A stretch of 27,619 nt of DNA from a virus. A program made the position numbers and the translations under genes. Positions 14,301 to 21,859 of the stretch are shown piece after piece. The stretch is taken from IMG/VR virus record IMGVR_UViG_3300033571_007841, positions 1 through 27,619 of that record. One strand, 5' to 3'. Every line of letters begins with the position of its first letter. Within the stretch, counting starts at the first letter, position 1. A model generated the notes under the pieces. The model had not been told where the DNA came from and searched no databases. It worked only from the letters and a program-made list of their open reading frames with translations.

Positions 14301-16950
14301 CCTGCAAGGAGAACACGGGGTCGATGTTGAACAGCAAGTTGACCCAATGAGCGCCACCTCTGGACTGGCTCACGCCGCGATGCACCGCCTCATGGGTTGC
14401 TGCTACGAAGGCAGATCGGAAAGTCATCGCAGATCCGTTCTCGCGGATCAGGAAGATTCCGTTCTCACTCGACTGGCTGTCGTATGCTCCATCCATCGGG
14501 ATGGCAATTGTGCGCTTCTGCCCATTTGATTCGATCGTCACCGTGCCATCTAGGATGACGGCAGGATTACCAGCCGAAGCCAACTGGCGCTCGCCGTCCG
14601 ACAGTTCATCATCCTGAACCTCGAAAAGATCGATGGACACGGACGCGCTGAACGGAACTGGCTCGTATTTCTTGCCGCTCTGCTTGGCTTGCTCAGCCAT
14701 TCTTGCCTGTTCCATTTCATGGCGAGCCTTCTCAGCCTCCATGACTCGCGCCTCTGCCTGAGACTTGATCGACTGGATAGCCGCAGTCTTCTCCTCTGGA
14801 GTGACGGCAGTGGGTTGTCGGCGCTCCTTTCCTCGGGCAAGCAGGTCTAGGTCGATCTGGTTTGAAATCAGGTCGCCGATGTGCTTTGCACTCCCGCTGC
14901 CGTAGATTTCATGCTTGAGTCCGTATTTCCCAGCGCGCTCGGTGGCAAATGCCGATACCTGTTGCGGATCAGCGCTTGCCCCGTACGGAATGATCTCGAC
15001 GACCTTGCCTCCAGAATCACGCATCACGACGGCTCCGACGACGACATCGCCTTCGGCGACCATGTTCGGAATTCCCGTCACGAATGGAGTTACTCCATTC
15101 TGTGCCGCGTTGCCGACTGGCTTCACAAGCGCATCAGACGTGTAGTACAGGAGGTTTCCCTGACGGATCGGGTTGTTCACGTTGATTCCAGCGTCTTCCA
15201 TCTGCTGGACGACGTCTTCGGTCAACGTCACGTCCCTGTTTCGGGCGTCGACGACGACAGCCATCCTGTTTCCAGACCTGTAGTCTTCGATCTGGTGCAG
15301 AGCCATCGCTGATCCAGCCGCTGGCTGAGCCATGTTTGCAACGCGCTGCATCGCAGCGTTGTCCATGACCTGATCGAGGACTCTGGTGACAACCTGCTGC
15401 GCCTTCGTGCGACCAATCTCAGCCCTCTGTCGTCGCTTTTCGATTCCCTGAACAGTCTTGACTCCTACGGCAGTGGCGGTTCCAGCCGCAAATCCCATGA
15501 TCGCTGATTCCGTCGCTTCGCGCCAGAATCGGTTCATGTCTAGATCGTCGGTCATCGGATCGATGCCGAAAGTCTCGGCAGCGACGTTCACCGTTTCTTC
15601 AACTGCTTCAGTCGCACCGACAAGCGCCATTCTTCCAGTCGCCTTCGCTGCACCTATGAGCCCACGCGAACCAAGCGGGCTCTTTGCGCCTTCCAGAATT
15701 GTCCCAGCGATCCTGCTGGTGTTGTTGGCTCCAGCAGAAGCAACGGACTTCGATCCCTTGGCAAGCGTGTTTGCGGACTTGGCTCCCTTGGCGAACATCA
15801 AGCCCATCTCAATCATGTTTCCGACGCCTTCGGAAGCGGTTGAAGCGACGGCAGCGATGTTTCCTGCCTTCTCCATCATCTCCTTCGTCAGGGGCTTCGG
15901 AGCCTCCAGCCCCATCAATTCCGCCGTGTATCGAGCCTGATCGTAGTTTTCCTTCAGACGCTCCTGTCCAGATGCGTAGCCCATCGGCGCGAAGACAGAT
16001 AGCGCTGGAGGGTAGACCATCGACGGAGCGGAAACCGCGACGGTTCCAGCGACGGAACCGATGAACTTTCCAACCCCGCTGCTGTCCTGAAGCACCTCGC
16101 TCTTCAACTGCTTGTTCTCTGGATCGCGCGGATCGGCAAGTTGGCTTACGACTGGCCTGAGAGCGTTCAGCCCAAGCGCAAACGGGTTGTTCATCACTGT
16201 GTTTCGGAATGCTCCGACTGCTTCAGATGCAACCTTGCCGCCCATTTCAATCGGAGCAGCAACGGTGCTTTGCTCGTTCATGTACAGAATCTTGTTCTGC
16301 AATTCCTGCGGGACATCTGGCATCGGAAACGCAGCGTCGATGTCAGCATCGGTCTTGTACGGAAGGTCGGCTTCACCGACCACGTCATCGCTCAAGACCT
16401 TCTTCTGTCCGAATTTCGCTCGAATGCGTTCGTTGTGCTTTCGAGCGGCATCTCGCTTTCGTTCCATGTCCTTTCGGACTGACATGATCCCCTCATATCG
16501 GTCGAGTTCGATTCTGGAGGGGAACCTCGGGTCAAACTCAGACTGCATCTTCCCATAAAGGAACGAGCCAGTTCCCTTGATGGCTCCTTCCGCCGCACCT
16601 TCAATGACCCTGTAGGATGCGCCGACGAAATCGCTGACTTCCGCCTCCACTGCACCGCGCTTGTTTTGCGTCCACTCGTCGAACGACATCACTTGGTTGC
16701 CGTTCGCGTATGCAGAAGCCCTGTAGTTGGCGTAGTCCTCTGGACGACCAGCCTCGATTGCTTCGTCCTTGAGCGTCTTTCGCCTCGACTCCTTGACTCG
16801 GTCTTCGATGCCCTCCATAGCGACAGACCAATCTGGAGAATTTGGAGCGACACCGCGCGCCTGAAGGCGCGATCTCGTCGACTCTGCCAGACGGTCAATG
16901 TCTCGATAGATGTTCTCGAAGAGTCCGTCGTCGATGAAGTCGTTGTTCAT
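8308..16950 (-). CDS. Giant polyvalent protein with zincin and LPD38 region
   Basis: One uninterrupted 2880-residue frame. N-terminal part: Gly/Ala-rich hydrophobic segments at about 293-328, 362-390 and 481-502. Next comes a zinc metallopeptidase signature, H853-E-A-V-H857, with A943-E-E-T-V-A-E949 about 90 residues on, like the HExxH plus 'EELVAE' of the polyvalent-protein metallopeptidase. A Pro/Ala/Thr linker follows at about 1054-1078. At about 1190-2005 lies a module with 'NNIAHYR' (H1302), 'EEMQS' (1317-1321), 'GMLRSYAEKM' (about 1945) and a closing 'PMFS' (about 1997), familiar from other large phage polyvalent proteins. From about 2050 to the end it resembles large polyvalent-protein-associated domain 38: 'NYVPLRG' (about 2175), 'ALGRQSRAM', 'MVRNIIKD', and the Tyr/Gly-rich 'PNGSGEFVRMPQPHGF' (about 2585-2600). 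Proteins of this class are typically packaged and injected with phage DNA. It is last in the operon, nine bases after the previous stop, with no clear Shine-Dalgarno sequence, so coupling is likely. Domain limits are approximate. Confidence 0.85.
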   Translation of the reverse strand: MNNDFIDDGLFENIYRDIDRLAESTRSRLQARGVAPNSPDWSVAMEGIEDRVKESRRKTLKDEAIEAGRPEDYANYRASAYANGNQVMSFDEWTQNKRGAVEAEVSDFVGASYRVIEGAAEGAIKGTGSFLYGKMQSEFDPRFPSRIELDRYEGIMSVRKDMERKRDAARKHNERIRAKFGQKKVLSDDVVGEADLPYKTDADIDAAFPMPDVPQELQNKILYMNEQSTVAAPIEMGGKVASEAVGAFRNTVMNNPFALGLNALRPVVSQLADPRDPENKQLKSEVLQDSSGVGKFIGSVAGTVAVSAPSMVYPPALSVFAPMGYASGQERLKENYDQARYTAELMGLEAPKPLTKEMMEKAGNIAAVASTASEGVGNMIEMGLMFAKGAKSANTLAKGSKSVASAGANNTSRIAGTILEGAKSPLGSRGLIGAAKATGRMALVGATEAVEETVNVAAETFGIDPMTDDLDMNRFWREATESAIMGFAAGTATAVGVKTVQGIEKRRQRAEIGRTKAQQVVTRVLDQVMDNAAMQRVANMAQPAAGSAMALHQIEDYRSGNRMAVVVDARNRDVTLTEDVVQQMEDAGINVNNPIRQGNLLYYTSDALVKPVGNAAQNGVTPFVTGIPNMVAEGDVVVGAVVMRDSGGKVVEIIPYGASADPQQVSAFATERAGKYGLKHEIYGSGSAKHIGDLISNQIDLDLLARGKERRQPTAVTPEEKTAAIQSIKSQAEARVMEAEKARHEMEQARMAEQAKQSGKKYEPVPFSASVSIDLFEVQDDELSDGERQLASAGNPAVILDGTVTIESNGQKRTIAIPMDGAYDSQSSENGIFLIRENGSAMTFRSAFVAATHEAVHRGVSQSRGGAHWVNLLFNIDPVFSLQAGADYWRRVNPMLANSTDAEVINDMIARYEAAQRVLGSKTATAEQRAEAKREMKQVETFAEETVAETVTQTTGSTVAMAAQHEAKSKHDPLYKSANNRSAAKFMGWLSSVLTKRGFAGKHAKAVIDMFGQRAQMVIDRNTKMDLAYRKAAQERYEQNLREGMAYEQQLRAEGAAAAAPTAAPTAAPTAAPSPTAMASMRGAEEQAQIKTEITVPPEEETKREARKVSQTTIGKSRFVDVTETAAEGKTERTVESVRPFASKFQEVRSKLTESIKNGTKIEGLPSGKTSLTPDEWMTWLASSGVPKDQAKFLMPWMFDNPFGIEKKLQASEPTAKMTPLQFLAEIDAAVPIKANAVVLGPVNSETYGEYRDPKFKINTTGYAEVGIQLDFEPTPMSYRVDPQFVESHFDDERQGKNNIAHYRVSFPKKTSDALIEEMQSIHHSTADDKGLQFRSGYLSRATEFDVFKYEDGERNSSGVSNSLGFFRLALTRPIGRAVAQRAFVWNPSDKPRLEDALHSASGLTMDVREVVGDDFDPKIHLTDLPASIARTGANQDPRIDATTRMNSAQSVLERAREYVANLSKFMSKGEILDFVARDLTPVETAFVVTNASISETSRSDAKAMYESMRPVSDISNLSLDPDSELGETWADEHLYRFADQTFANMMLSSPSQFGFSSPISMYALVAEAIEVRYGKEKFERIAHDLRFRSGLKAAVDEEIKEYQGDDPEIRKVNRIARLVAADSIEKGVHYATQDPMAMMGLDGDYANVAANKVVREFVYGYLRPKVKKSMYDHFQNTVWASAIQAAAAETLHEGRIANAQFHEVSGVHGKLFELRYGLTTGKGSASIDVSATQSEPKRTVSDSMSSPTNVGAALINSLPESFFNAYGNDLLSLEQARHEVNRLAAVDDLYAERNDDAAKNQTSKWMETITHKGAGSSTLFQTMVKVFPADAVSPSPLTTTYKSSTSMQLTNDWIYPTLASAINETIARGGKAGNRVVFTLPEETPHASHMTATASVSMYGWDVLDDLKRVKALGQMRESHKIDDRINKIEASIASGKPRPKGMLRSYAEKMAAQFGADVVYEQYKVGNQMPLGPAPRMQLVLNDAMISAAGEGKLTPMFSMRRGINGSYDVARRIIDDEHFELRRYTDDIRRRMGGNLPDASNPYQGVRILSDRVAARVMEADRSYTRLLREMHVAGVNLDMMDEFLTAQHARERNDYIRGINPQMPDGGSGMMDIEADNILNGHRVNGTFDTLNGFANQWRAMLRESLEERVRNGLITQEMYDRMTSRYQNYVPLRGRYDFIEEEFEEGTAFGRGMSASGRGMPQALGRQSRAMHVTSQVAFVVEDSIRRVERNRVANRFLRLVMAVGDPNMARVIEPTTRRNVNGVVRPVFDYQWAQNPDNFGLYLSEPMMINGEQYNTGDLVVIQIENQRLRDAMTGSRDISMLGAVMEVPNRIFRSMTTGVLAPIWMVRNIIKDVQTGSLTNYAQYGLADTVAQTARWPKAFWNVMRDEWRGLGPTGAYKRFVDAGGDMLFIERNSLNEKVRQFDEIRRQVERGDPSVMTISRYLTGWYTAAYKASETATRLAHFNQRMSPAARERERQAGRQMTRERAALSSRDVVIDFKKRGLLGRTLNMTHLYMNASIQGSVNTLKALGRAKELVPALVSIGFMQAVLARLNAGDDEEKKMNNWDKESPYDKAGYYYLYNPNGSGEFVRMPQPHGFNVFTTLGTDLADAMFGDRITYSDVVANFIDNAMNSYNALGGSGITKGMDNMVSFAFPTLLRFIPELAQNSNFAGSRIYPEQPFGAETTQAYRAFENTPQVYRDVSEFLAKAGGGNEIDPPRPEFLDIHPDTLEYMVGFMFSGFGRMLQSGYATARGEAETRDIPFLSTFYGTSAQDQRFTVSEYNKIKDEAQVEVARKREMAKPDAEGRDLGTLDFDKFSESRMIQRIDDATKRLRQMARDAQTPEQRREVDKLRNQLMSLVIQQRNLTRKQKPLQ
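13716..13791 (-). repeat. 12-bp tandem repeat coding Pro/Ala linker
   Basis: Three or more 12-base units (GCAGCAGTGGGC-like on the + strand) encode repeated A-P-T-A units within the giant polyvalent gene at about residues 1054-1078. Flanks are Ala-rich. It marks a flexible linker between the metallopeptidase-bearing half and the following module, and is a likely site of repeat-number change. Confidence 0.8.
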
Positions 16951-16959
16951 GGGTTCACG

Positions 16960-18210
16960 CTAGAGAGGAAGACCAGTTCTCTGTCCACGCGGTGCTGCTG
17001 ATTGCTGCGGCTGCTGAGTCCTCGGCTGCTGCTGCTGCATCGATGGAGCAGGAGCAGTAGGCGTCTGGAACTCGCTTTGATGGACGTTCTGCTGCAACGA
17101 AGCGTTGCCAGCGACCATCTTCTGAACGATGAAGTTGAATGCTGACTGCATCGCTACTGGGTCGGACTGACCGTATCCGAAGTTTCGCTTTGACCAATCG
17201 CTTAGTCGAGCCATATACGCAAACACATCATCTGGTTTGTTCGCGTTCATCGGAATGTCTACGTAGTCGCTGGGGAACAAGTCACGGTCGCTCGCCAACT
17301 GCATCGCCCACCAGATGACTGGGTTCTCACCAGAGTTTCCATCTGCGTCGAGAGTGACGTCAAACAATCCAGTCGTCGGCATTCCCTTCTGCCCGCGCGC
17401 TCGGCGCTTCTCTCCGCCCCGAGTGAAGAACTCAAGGGAATTGAGCGCCGTTGCGTGGCTAGTCCGACCAGACGCCATCGCCTTCTGATAAGCCTCATCT
17501 CTGATGGAAGGAATAGGAACTTCCTTGCTGCCAACTACAATCGCATCCTTGTCAGCCTGAGTCAGTTTTTGGGGATCAAGGGTGACAGGTCTGGAACGGG
17601 GAGACAGAAGACGACCAGCCGTTGCCTGACCGAGAGTGTCCATCATCACGGACTGAAGGTCGTTGGTCAGAACCTTCCCGTTGTCATACGCCATGTTCGG
17701 AAGGACGCTGTCGAACACCTGCTTGACCACGAACTCTGGGTAGATGCCGCTCAGTGAGATGAGCGCCTCCTGCATTTCTGGGTTGATTCGCGGGTTCGCC
17801 TTGATCAGGCGGGTGACGGCATCGGTTGCCCGCGCCTTCTCTCGCTCGAACCGCATCATCTCGTCCATCTCGTTTCGGGTCTTGTTCCGCATGGTCATCA
17901 AGGACATCCACATCGATTGGTCGACGGGAATGGCTCCCTTGCCCATCTTGATCGCTGGCGTTCCATCCTCGAAAAACCCGAGATCAAATGTCTCCATGCC
18001 GATGGGATCGCCATTGACGATTCCCTCCATAGCCAGCATCGGATCAAAGGCATCCGCCGATGCCCGACCCATCACCGCGTCCTGCATGGCTCGCTTCTGG
18101 GTATCTTCGGGCTTGACAAGACCGTTTGCGATGTCAGCCGTAACCGACTCGACGCCAGTGTCGCGCTGGAGCAAGTACGGTGGGGTGCTTTCCTGCTGCT
18201 GGTTCTGCAT
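16960..18210 (-). CDS. Putative internal virion/ejection protein (gp15-like position)
   Basis: The product is 416 residues. TAGGA before the ATG at 18210 supports the start. The N-terminus is Gln-rich, the middle is acidic and helical (Met-rich, about residues 95-175), and the C-terminus (about 375-416) is a disordered Gln/Pro/Thr/Ala stretch. The whole has no signal peptide or membrane segment. No family recognised. Position suggests the role: downstream of the large tail protein and a gp14-like protein, and directly upstream of the giant protein, the slot of T7 gp15 in the ejection apparatus. The assignment is by synteny only. Confidence 0.75.
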   Translation of the reverse strand: MQNQQQESTPPYLLQRDTGVESVTADIANGLVKPEDTQKRAMQDAVMGRASADAFDPMLAMEGIVNGDPIGMETFDLGFFEDGTPAIKMGKGAIPVDQSMWMSLMTMRNKTRNEMDEMMRFEREKARATDAVTRLIKANPRINPEMQEALISLSGIYPEFVVKQVFDSVLPNMAYDNGKVLTNDLQSVMMDTLGQATAGRLLSPRSRPVTLDPQKLTQADKDAIVVGSKEVPIPSIRDEAYQKAMASGRTSHATALNSLEFFTRGGEKRRARGQKGMPTTGLFDVTLDADGNSGENPVIWWAMQLASDRDLFPSDYVDIPMNANKPDDVFAYMARLSDWSKRNFGYGQSDPVAMQSAFNFIVQKMVAGNASLQQNVHQSEFQTPTAPAPSMQQQQPRTQQPQQSAAPRGQRTGLPL

Positions 18211-18218
18211 GGTTCGTC

Positions 18219-18710
18219 CTAACTGACTGTTCCGTCAAGAGCGAAGATCGGAGAACCTCCGCGCGATGGTGATCCGATGTATCTCGGCGCATAGCCGCCG
18301 AAGGTGTCCATCAGCAATGACTGGTACTCGCCCCTTGCCGCTTCCTGCTCGCTGCGAAGGTCAGCACGTTCCATCTTCTCGGACTCTCGTCGAATCCGAA
18401 GAGACTCCTCAAGTTGCTTGAGAGCCCTGTCTATGCTTTTTTCTTGGAAAGTTCGCTCTTCGGCTCGCTCTTCTTGCCTGAATCCACGTTCAGTCTGAGC
18501 AGCCTCTTCCTGAGCCGCCTTGGTTGTCTCGAACTTCTTCAGCCACTGCTGGTATTCCTTTTCGCCTACTTCATCCATTTCCGTTCGGGACATCGCGCCA
18601 GAAATGGCTGCGCCCATGCCTTGAAATGGCTTGTTGACGTCGGATGCTTTCAGCCCAGCGCCAATGCCCCTGACCATGTCTTGAAAGAAGTTGGTTGCCG
18701 TCGGTGACAT
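18219..18710 (-). CDS. Coiled-coil virion-block protein
   Basis: The product is 163 residues. AAGGA seven bases before the ATG at 18710 supports the start. Residues 1-45 are Gly/Ala/Met-rich, perhaps amphipathic helices. Residues about 50-130 form a very charged Glu/Arg/Lys/Gln helix with heptad spacing, a long coiled coil. The last 30 residues are Gly/Pro-rich. It sits nine bases before the gp15-position gene. Its role is likely a structural or scaffold-like component of the ejection block; nothing more can be said. Confidence 0.75.
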   Translation of the reverse strand: MSPTATNFFQDMVRGIGAGLKASDVNKPFQGMGAAISGAMSRTEMDEVGEKEYQQWLKKFETTKAAQEEAAQTERGFRQEERAEERTFQEKSIDRALKQLEESLRIRRESEKMERADLRSEQEAARGEYQSLLMDTFGGYAPRYIGSPSRGGSPIFALDGTVS

Positions 18711-18719
18711 GATGAGTCC

Positions 18720-19592
18720 TTATGCGATTCCAGTCCCACCGTAAACGCCTACCTGCCCAGTGTTGACTCCAGCGACTGTTCCTGCCGCTGGAGCAGCACC
18801 TGATGCAAATGGATTCGCGAATCCTCCAGCAGCCCAAGAACCTAGCCCAGATCCGATGATGCTCAATCCCATCTGACCAAGACCAGCGGTTGCCTGACCT
18901 TCAAGGGCTGCACGTGCCTGAGCAGCGCCGAAATATCCAGCCAATCCGACGCCGCGAGCAGACTGAGCCATCTGGTTCTGAGTCATCATCGCGTTTACGT
19001 ATTGGTTGTTGTACATTCCAAGCAGGCTGGACGACCCAGTCGCCATCTGAGCGCCCATGTTCGCCATTGTGCCACCGTACTGAAGCGTCATTCCGCTCAA
19101 TCCAGCAGCCCGCTGAGCCTCCAAGCCAGAAAGACCGCGCGCGTATTCCTCTCGGATCGCGGATTCCTGCAATGCTCCCTGCGTTCCGATGCTTTCGACC
19201 CTGCGCTGACCGAAGGTGGTAGCGCCAAGTCCGCTGAAAGCCTGTCGGGCAGTTGCAGCCTCCTGCTGCTTCGATACGTTCTGTCGAAGCATGGCGATGG
19301 TCGCCTCTCGTCCAGTCCTGTACTCGCCGATCGCCCGTTCCATTCCTTGCGCGTAATCGGTGCGAGCCTGCTCGAATGTCCGCTGGTAGTCGGACATAGT
19401 CCGAGCGAAGTCATCTCGGTACTGCGCAAGGTTGCTTGCGCGGTTCTCGGAAATGCGTGACAGGATTGGCTCGAACGAAGTCTCGATCTGCGTTGCGTAC
19501 TGACCGTAACGACTCAAGTAGTCGCGCTTCAGTTTGTCGAGCGCTGCCTTCTTGCTGTCGCTTCCGAAAAGCGCTTCTCCTAGAAAACCCAT
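18720..19592 (-). CDS. gp14-position internal virion protein candidate
   Basis: The product is 290 residues. The ATG at 19592 shares an ATGA with the upstream stop and has AGGAG upstream; an ORF start at 19655 would overlap the large tail gene by 64 bases and lacks support. Residues about 14-150 are a long Arg/Glu/Gln-rich helix. Residues about 150-230 are Ala/Gly/Gln/Met-rich. The C-terminus (about 235-290) is Gly/Ala-rich and hydrophobic, suited to membrane insertion. This layout and the position just after the large tail protein recall T7 gp14, the outer-membrane part of the ejection channel; sequence homology is not claimed. Confidence 0.75.
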   Translation of the reverse strand: MGFLGEALFGSDSKKAALDKLKRDYLSRYGQYATQIETSFEPILSRISENRASNLAQYRDDFARTMSDYQRTFEQARTDYAQGMERAIGEYRTGREATIAMLRQNVSKQQEAATARQAFSGLGATTFGQRRVESIGTQGALQESAIREEYARGLSGLEAQRAAGLSGMTLQYGGTMANMGAQMATGSSSLLGMYNNQYVNAMMTQNQMAQSARGVGLAGYFGAAQARAALEGQATAGLGQMGLSIIGSGLGSWAAGGFANPFASGAAPAAGTVAGVNTGQVGVYGGTGIA

Positions 19593-21859
19593 CAGGGGGC
19601 TCCTCTCGATTTGCCTACTTGAGACACCAGAACAGACATGCGCTCGACCGACCACGGACGTCCGTCAGAGGCAATGGTCATGTACATGCATTCCGACCTG
19701 ATGCGAGCCTTGATTGCCTCGTTCCTGCCGTTCTGCAACTGGGCAATCTCAATGACTTCAGAAGTATCGAACGATGCTCCAGAAACGTCGATTCGGTCTG
19801 CGGTGTCTGGAGCGACTGGATCGTCAATGACGTTGACGTATGGTCCGTTTGGCGTCGACAGGTCGCCATTGCTCTTCTCGTACTCGACGACGAATCCAGA
19901 TTCATCTTGCCATCCGATCTTCCAGAGGCTTGATGACACCTTCAAAACGTAGTCAAGTGGACCGTTGTACTCAACGGTCGTTCCAGACGTGAATGGATTC
20001 GCCTTGCTGTACAGACCGAAGGGGCTCAGCGCTCGTCCACCGTTCACCACATCTGGAGTTGGCGCTACGTGCGTCCCGCCGTCATAGGTGATGAACGATG
20101 CAGGGACACTGTGATCCTCGCCATCGAGGATGAGTTCGTTGAACTGGGTCACGAACACCGTGTCCGACTTTAGCCCGATCGCTGCCTGAGCCGTGTCTCC
20201 GATGCCGACTGTGAGAACAGGAGGAACGCTCACGTCTGTCTCGGAGGTCGGAACCTCGTATTCATCCTCGCCAAGATCGACCCTTACCTCCTGCAACATC
20301 ACCCGCTGCGGAAGAGGCGCGATGATCGGACCAACGGTCAAGTTGTTCTTGATCAGTTGAGATCGACGCTGAACGTCAGTCAGCGAATTCGTGTACCCGT
20401 CTATTCCGATCGGAAATCCCCTGTCGATCACGGAGATCCCGTTGTTCCCGTACATGAACAACTTCCCGAGTTTCGACCTCGATGGACTGATGTAGATCGA
20501 ACCAGTCGGACCATACATGTTCGGATCAGCGAATCGCTGCGGCCAGAATGAATCCGTCTTTGCGTCGTAATACAGGTGGACGCTCTGCTGCTCTGCCCCG
20601 CTCACCGTGAGGAAGATCCATACCCCTTCGCGATCCTCATCCCAGCAAAGCGATGGAAATATGTCGCCATTCGACATCGATCCGATCAGCGATTCCGCAG
20701 TCGATATCGCAGATATGTCATCGACCGTTGGATTCGGATCGATGTTCTTGCTCGGATCGAGGATCACTGCCTTCGACCCAGATCCGCTTCCAGACGAGCG
20801 CAGGGTTCCTCCAGAGAACACGCCGCTTCCTCCAGACGGAGGGGCTCCAAGGTCAAGCCGAAGGAAGAACGAATCGAGACGACCAGCGCTTATCCTGTTT
20901 CCTCGGTTGAAATTGAAGTCATTTGGAAGGAGCAAATAGAGCCCATCGCTTCCAAGCACATAGGCGCTCTTTTCCTGACCCTGACACCAAGCGTTTCTGC
21001 CAGCGATTCCGACGCTCTTTGTGAGCCGAACCATCTGCGCGGAACTGTCAAAGTCTGGGTCTGAGGTCAGGTACTCGAACGAGTTCGTGCATCCGAACAT
21101 CAATCCAGTCTGACCGAACGGGAACATGGCGACGATCGGGTCGCCGACGGTTCCGTATCCTTCGCCTCCAGTTCCTCCAGCAAGTGCGGATACGAATCCG
21201 TTGTTCGCATCCCATCCATCTGTGCTAGTGCTTTTTCCGAACGGCTTGTCTGCACCGCATGCGAACCACACGGTCGGAATCGTCCTGAATCCAGAGATGA
21301 CGACGCGAGCGCCCCATCGGCATATCAACGTAGCCCTGTCACCGTTGGTGACACCGACTGGATCGCACTGGTATGGACCAGACTTCGGGCTGCTGCTGCT
21401 TCCCCAGTACTTGACTCCCTGATCCGTTCCAGATCCAGTTGGAGAATCAAGATGAACGACGACGTAGTTGGTTCCGTCGACGAAGAAGAAATGCTCGTTG
21501 AACTGAATTCCGCTGATCACGGATGCAGTGGTACTCAGTTTTGCTGTCGCCTGATCGCCGAACAGCGTCCAACTCGGAGTCGCTGATTGCGCGCTGCCGT
21601 AGTAGACCTTTCCTTCCCTGACCATGATCAGGTTCTCGGTGAACGTGCCGTTGAGGTACAAGCGGTACACGCCTAGGAACTGGACGTTCTGGTCGTACCA
21701 TCGCTTTGTTCCCTGACGAGTTCCGATCCTGATACGCCCGTTGTACACATCCGACGGAAGCACGTTCAGGCACGACGGAGTCATGCCCTGCGGGACGGAA
21801 CTGTAGGAGTTCTGCTCCGTGAAGCCCTTCAGCGGAAGTTGTACGGGCATCATCGTCAT
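19592..21859 (-). CDS. Large tail/nozzle-type structural protein
   Basis: The product is 755 residues. The start is the ATG at 21859, which shares an ATGA with the fibre-gene stop (21856-21858); in-frame ATGs at 21853 and 21850 and an ORF start at 21988 are less likely. The N-terminus, 'LPLKGFTEQNSYSSVPQG' with 'NVLPSD...GRIRIGTRQG', has the look of podoviral tail-tube proteins, where a strand-rich head domain opens with a Gly/Gln loop and 'N-V-x-P-D...G-R-x-R-x-G'. The rest is rich in aromatic and Gly residues with regular strands, as expected of a beta-propeller or beta-sandwich (T7 gp12 is a comparable size, 794 aa). A low-complexity Gly/Ser stretch lies at about residues 370-390. Role inferred, not proven. 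Confidence 0.7.
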   Translation of the reverse strand: MTMMPVQLPLKGFTEQNSYSSVPQGMTPSCLNVLPSDVYNGRIRIGTRQGTKRWYDQNVQFLGVYRLYLNGTFTENLIMVREGKVYYGSAQSATPSWTLFGDQATAKLSTTASVISGIQFNEHFFFVDGTNYVVVHLDSPTGSGTDQGVKYWGSSSSPKSGPYQCDPVGVTNGDRATLICRWGARVVISGFRTIPTVWFACGADKPFGKSTSTDGWDANNGFVSALAGGTGGEGYGTVGDPIVAMFPFGQTGLMFGCTNSFEYLTSDPDFDSSAQMVRLTKSVGIAGRNAWCQGQEKSAYVLGSDGLYLLLPNDFNFNRGNRISAGRLDSFFLRLDLGAPPSGGSGVFSGGTLRSSGSGSGSKAVILDPSKNIDPNPTVDDISAISTAESLIGSMSNGDIFPSLCWDEDREGVWIFLTVSGAEQQSVHLYYDAKTDSFWPQRFADPNMYGPTGSIYISPSRSKLGKLFMYGNNGISVIDRGFPIGIDGYTNSLTDVQRRSQLIKNNLTVGPIIAPLPQRVMLQEVRVDLGEDEYEVPTSETDVSVPPVLTVGIGDTAQAAIGLKSDTVFVTQFNELILDGEDHSVPASFITYDGGTHVAPTPDVVNGGRALSPFGLYSKANPFTSGTTVEYNGPLDYVLKVSSSLWKIGWQDESGFVVEYEKSNGDLSTPNGPYVNVIDDPVAPDTADRIDVSGASFDTSEVIEIAQLQNGRNEAIKARIRSECMYMTIASDGRPWSVERMSVLVSQVGKSRGAP

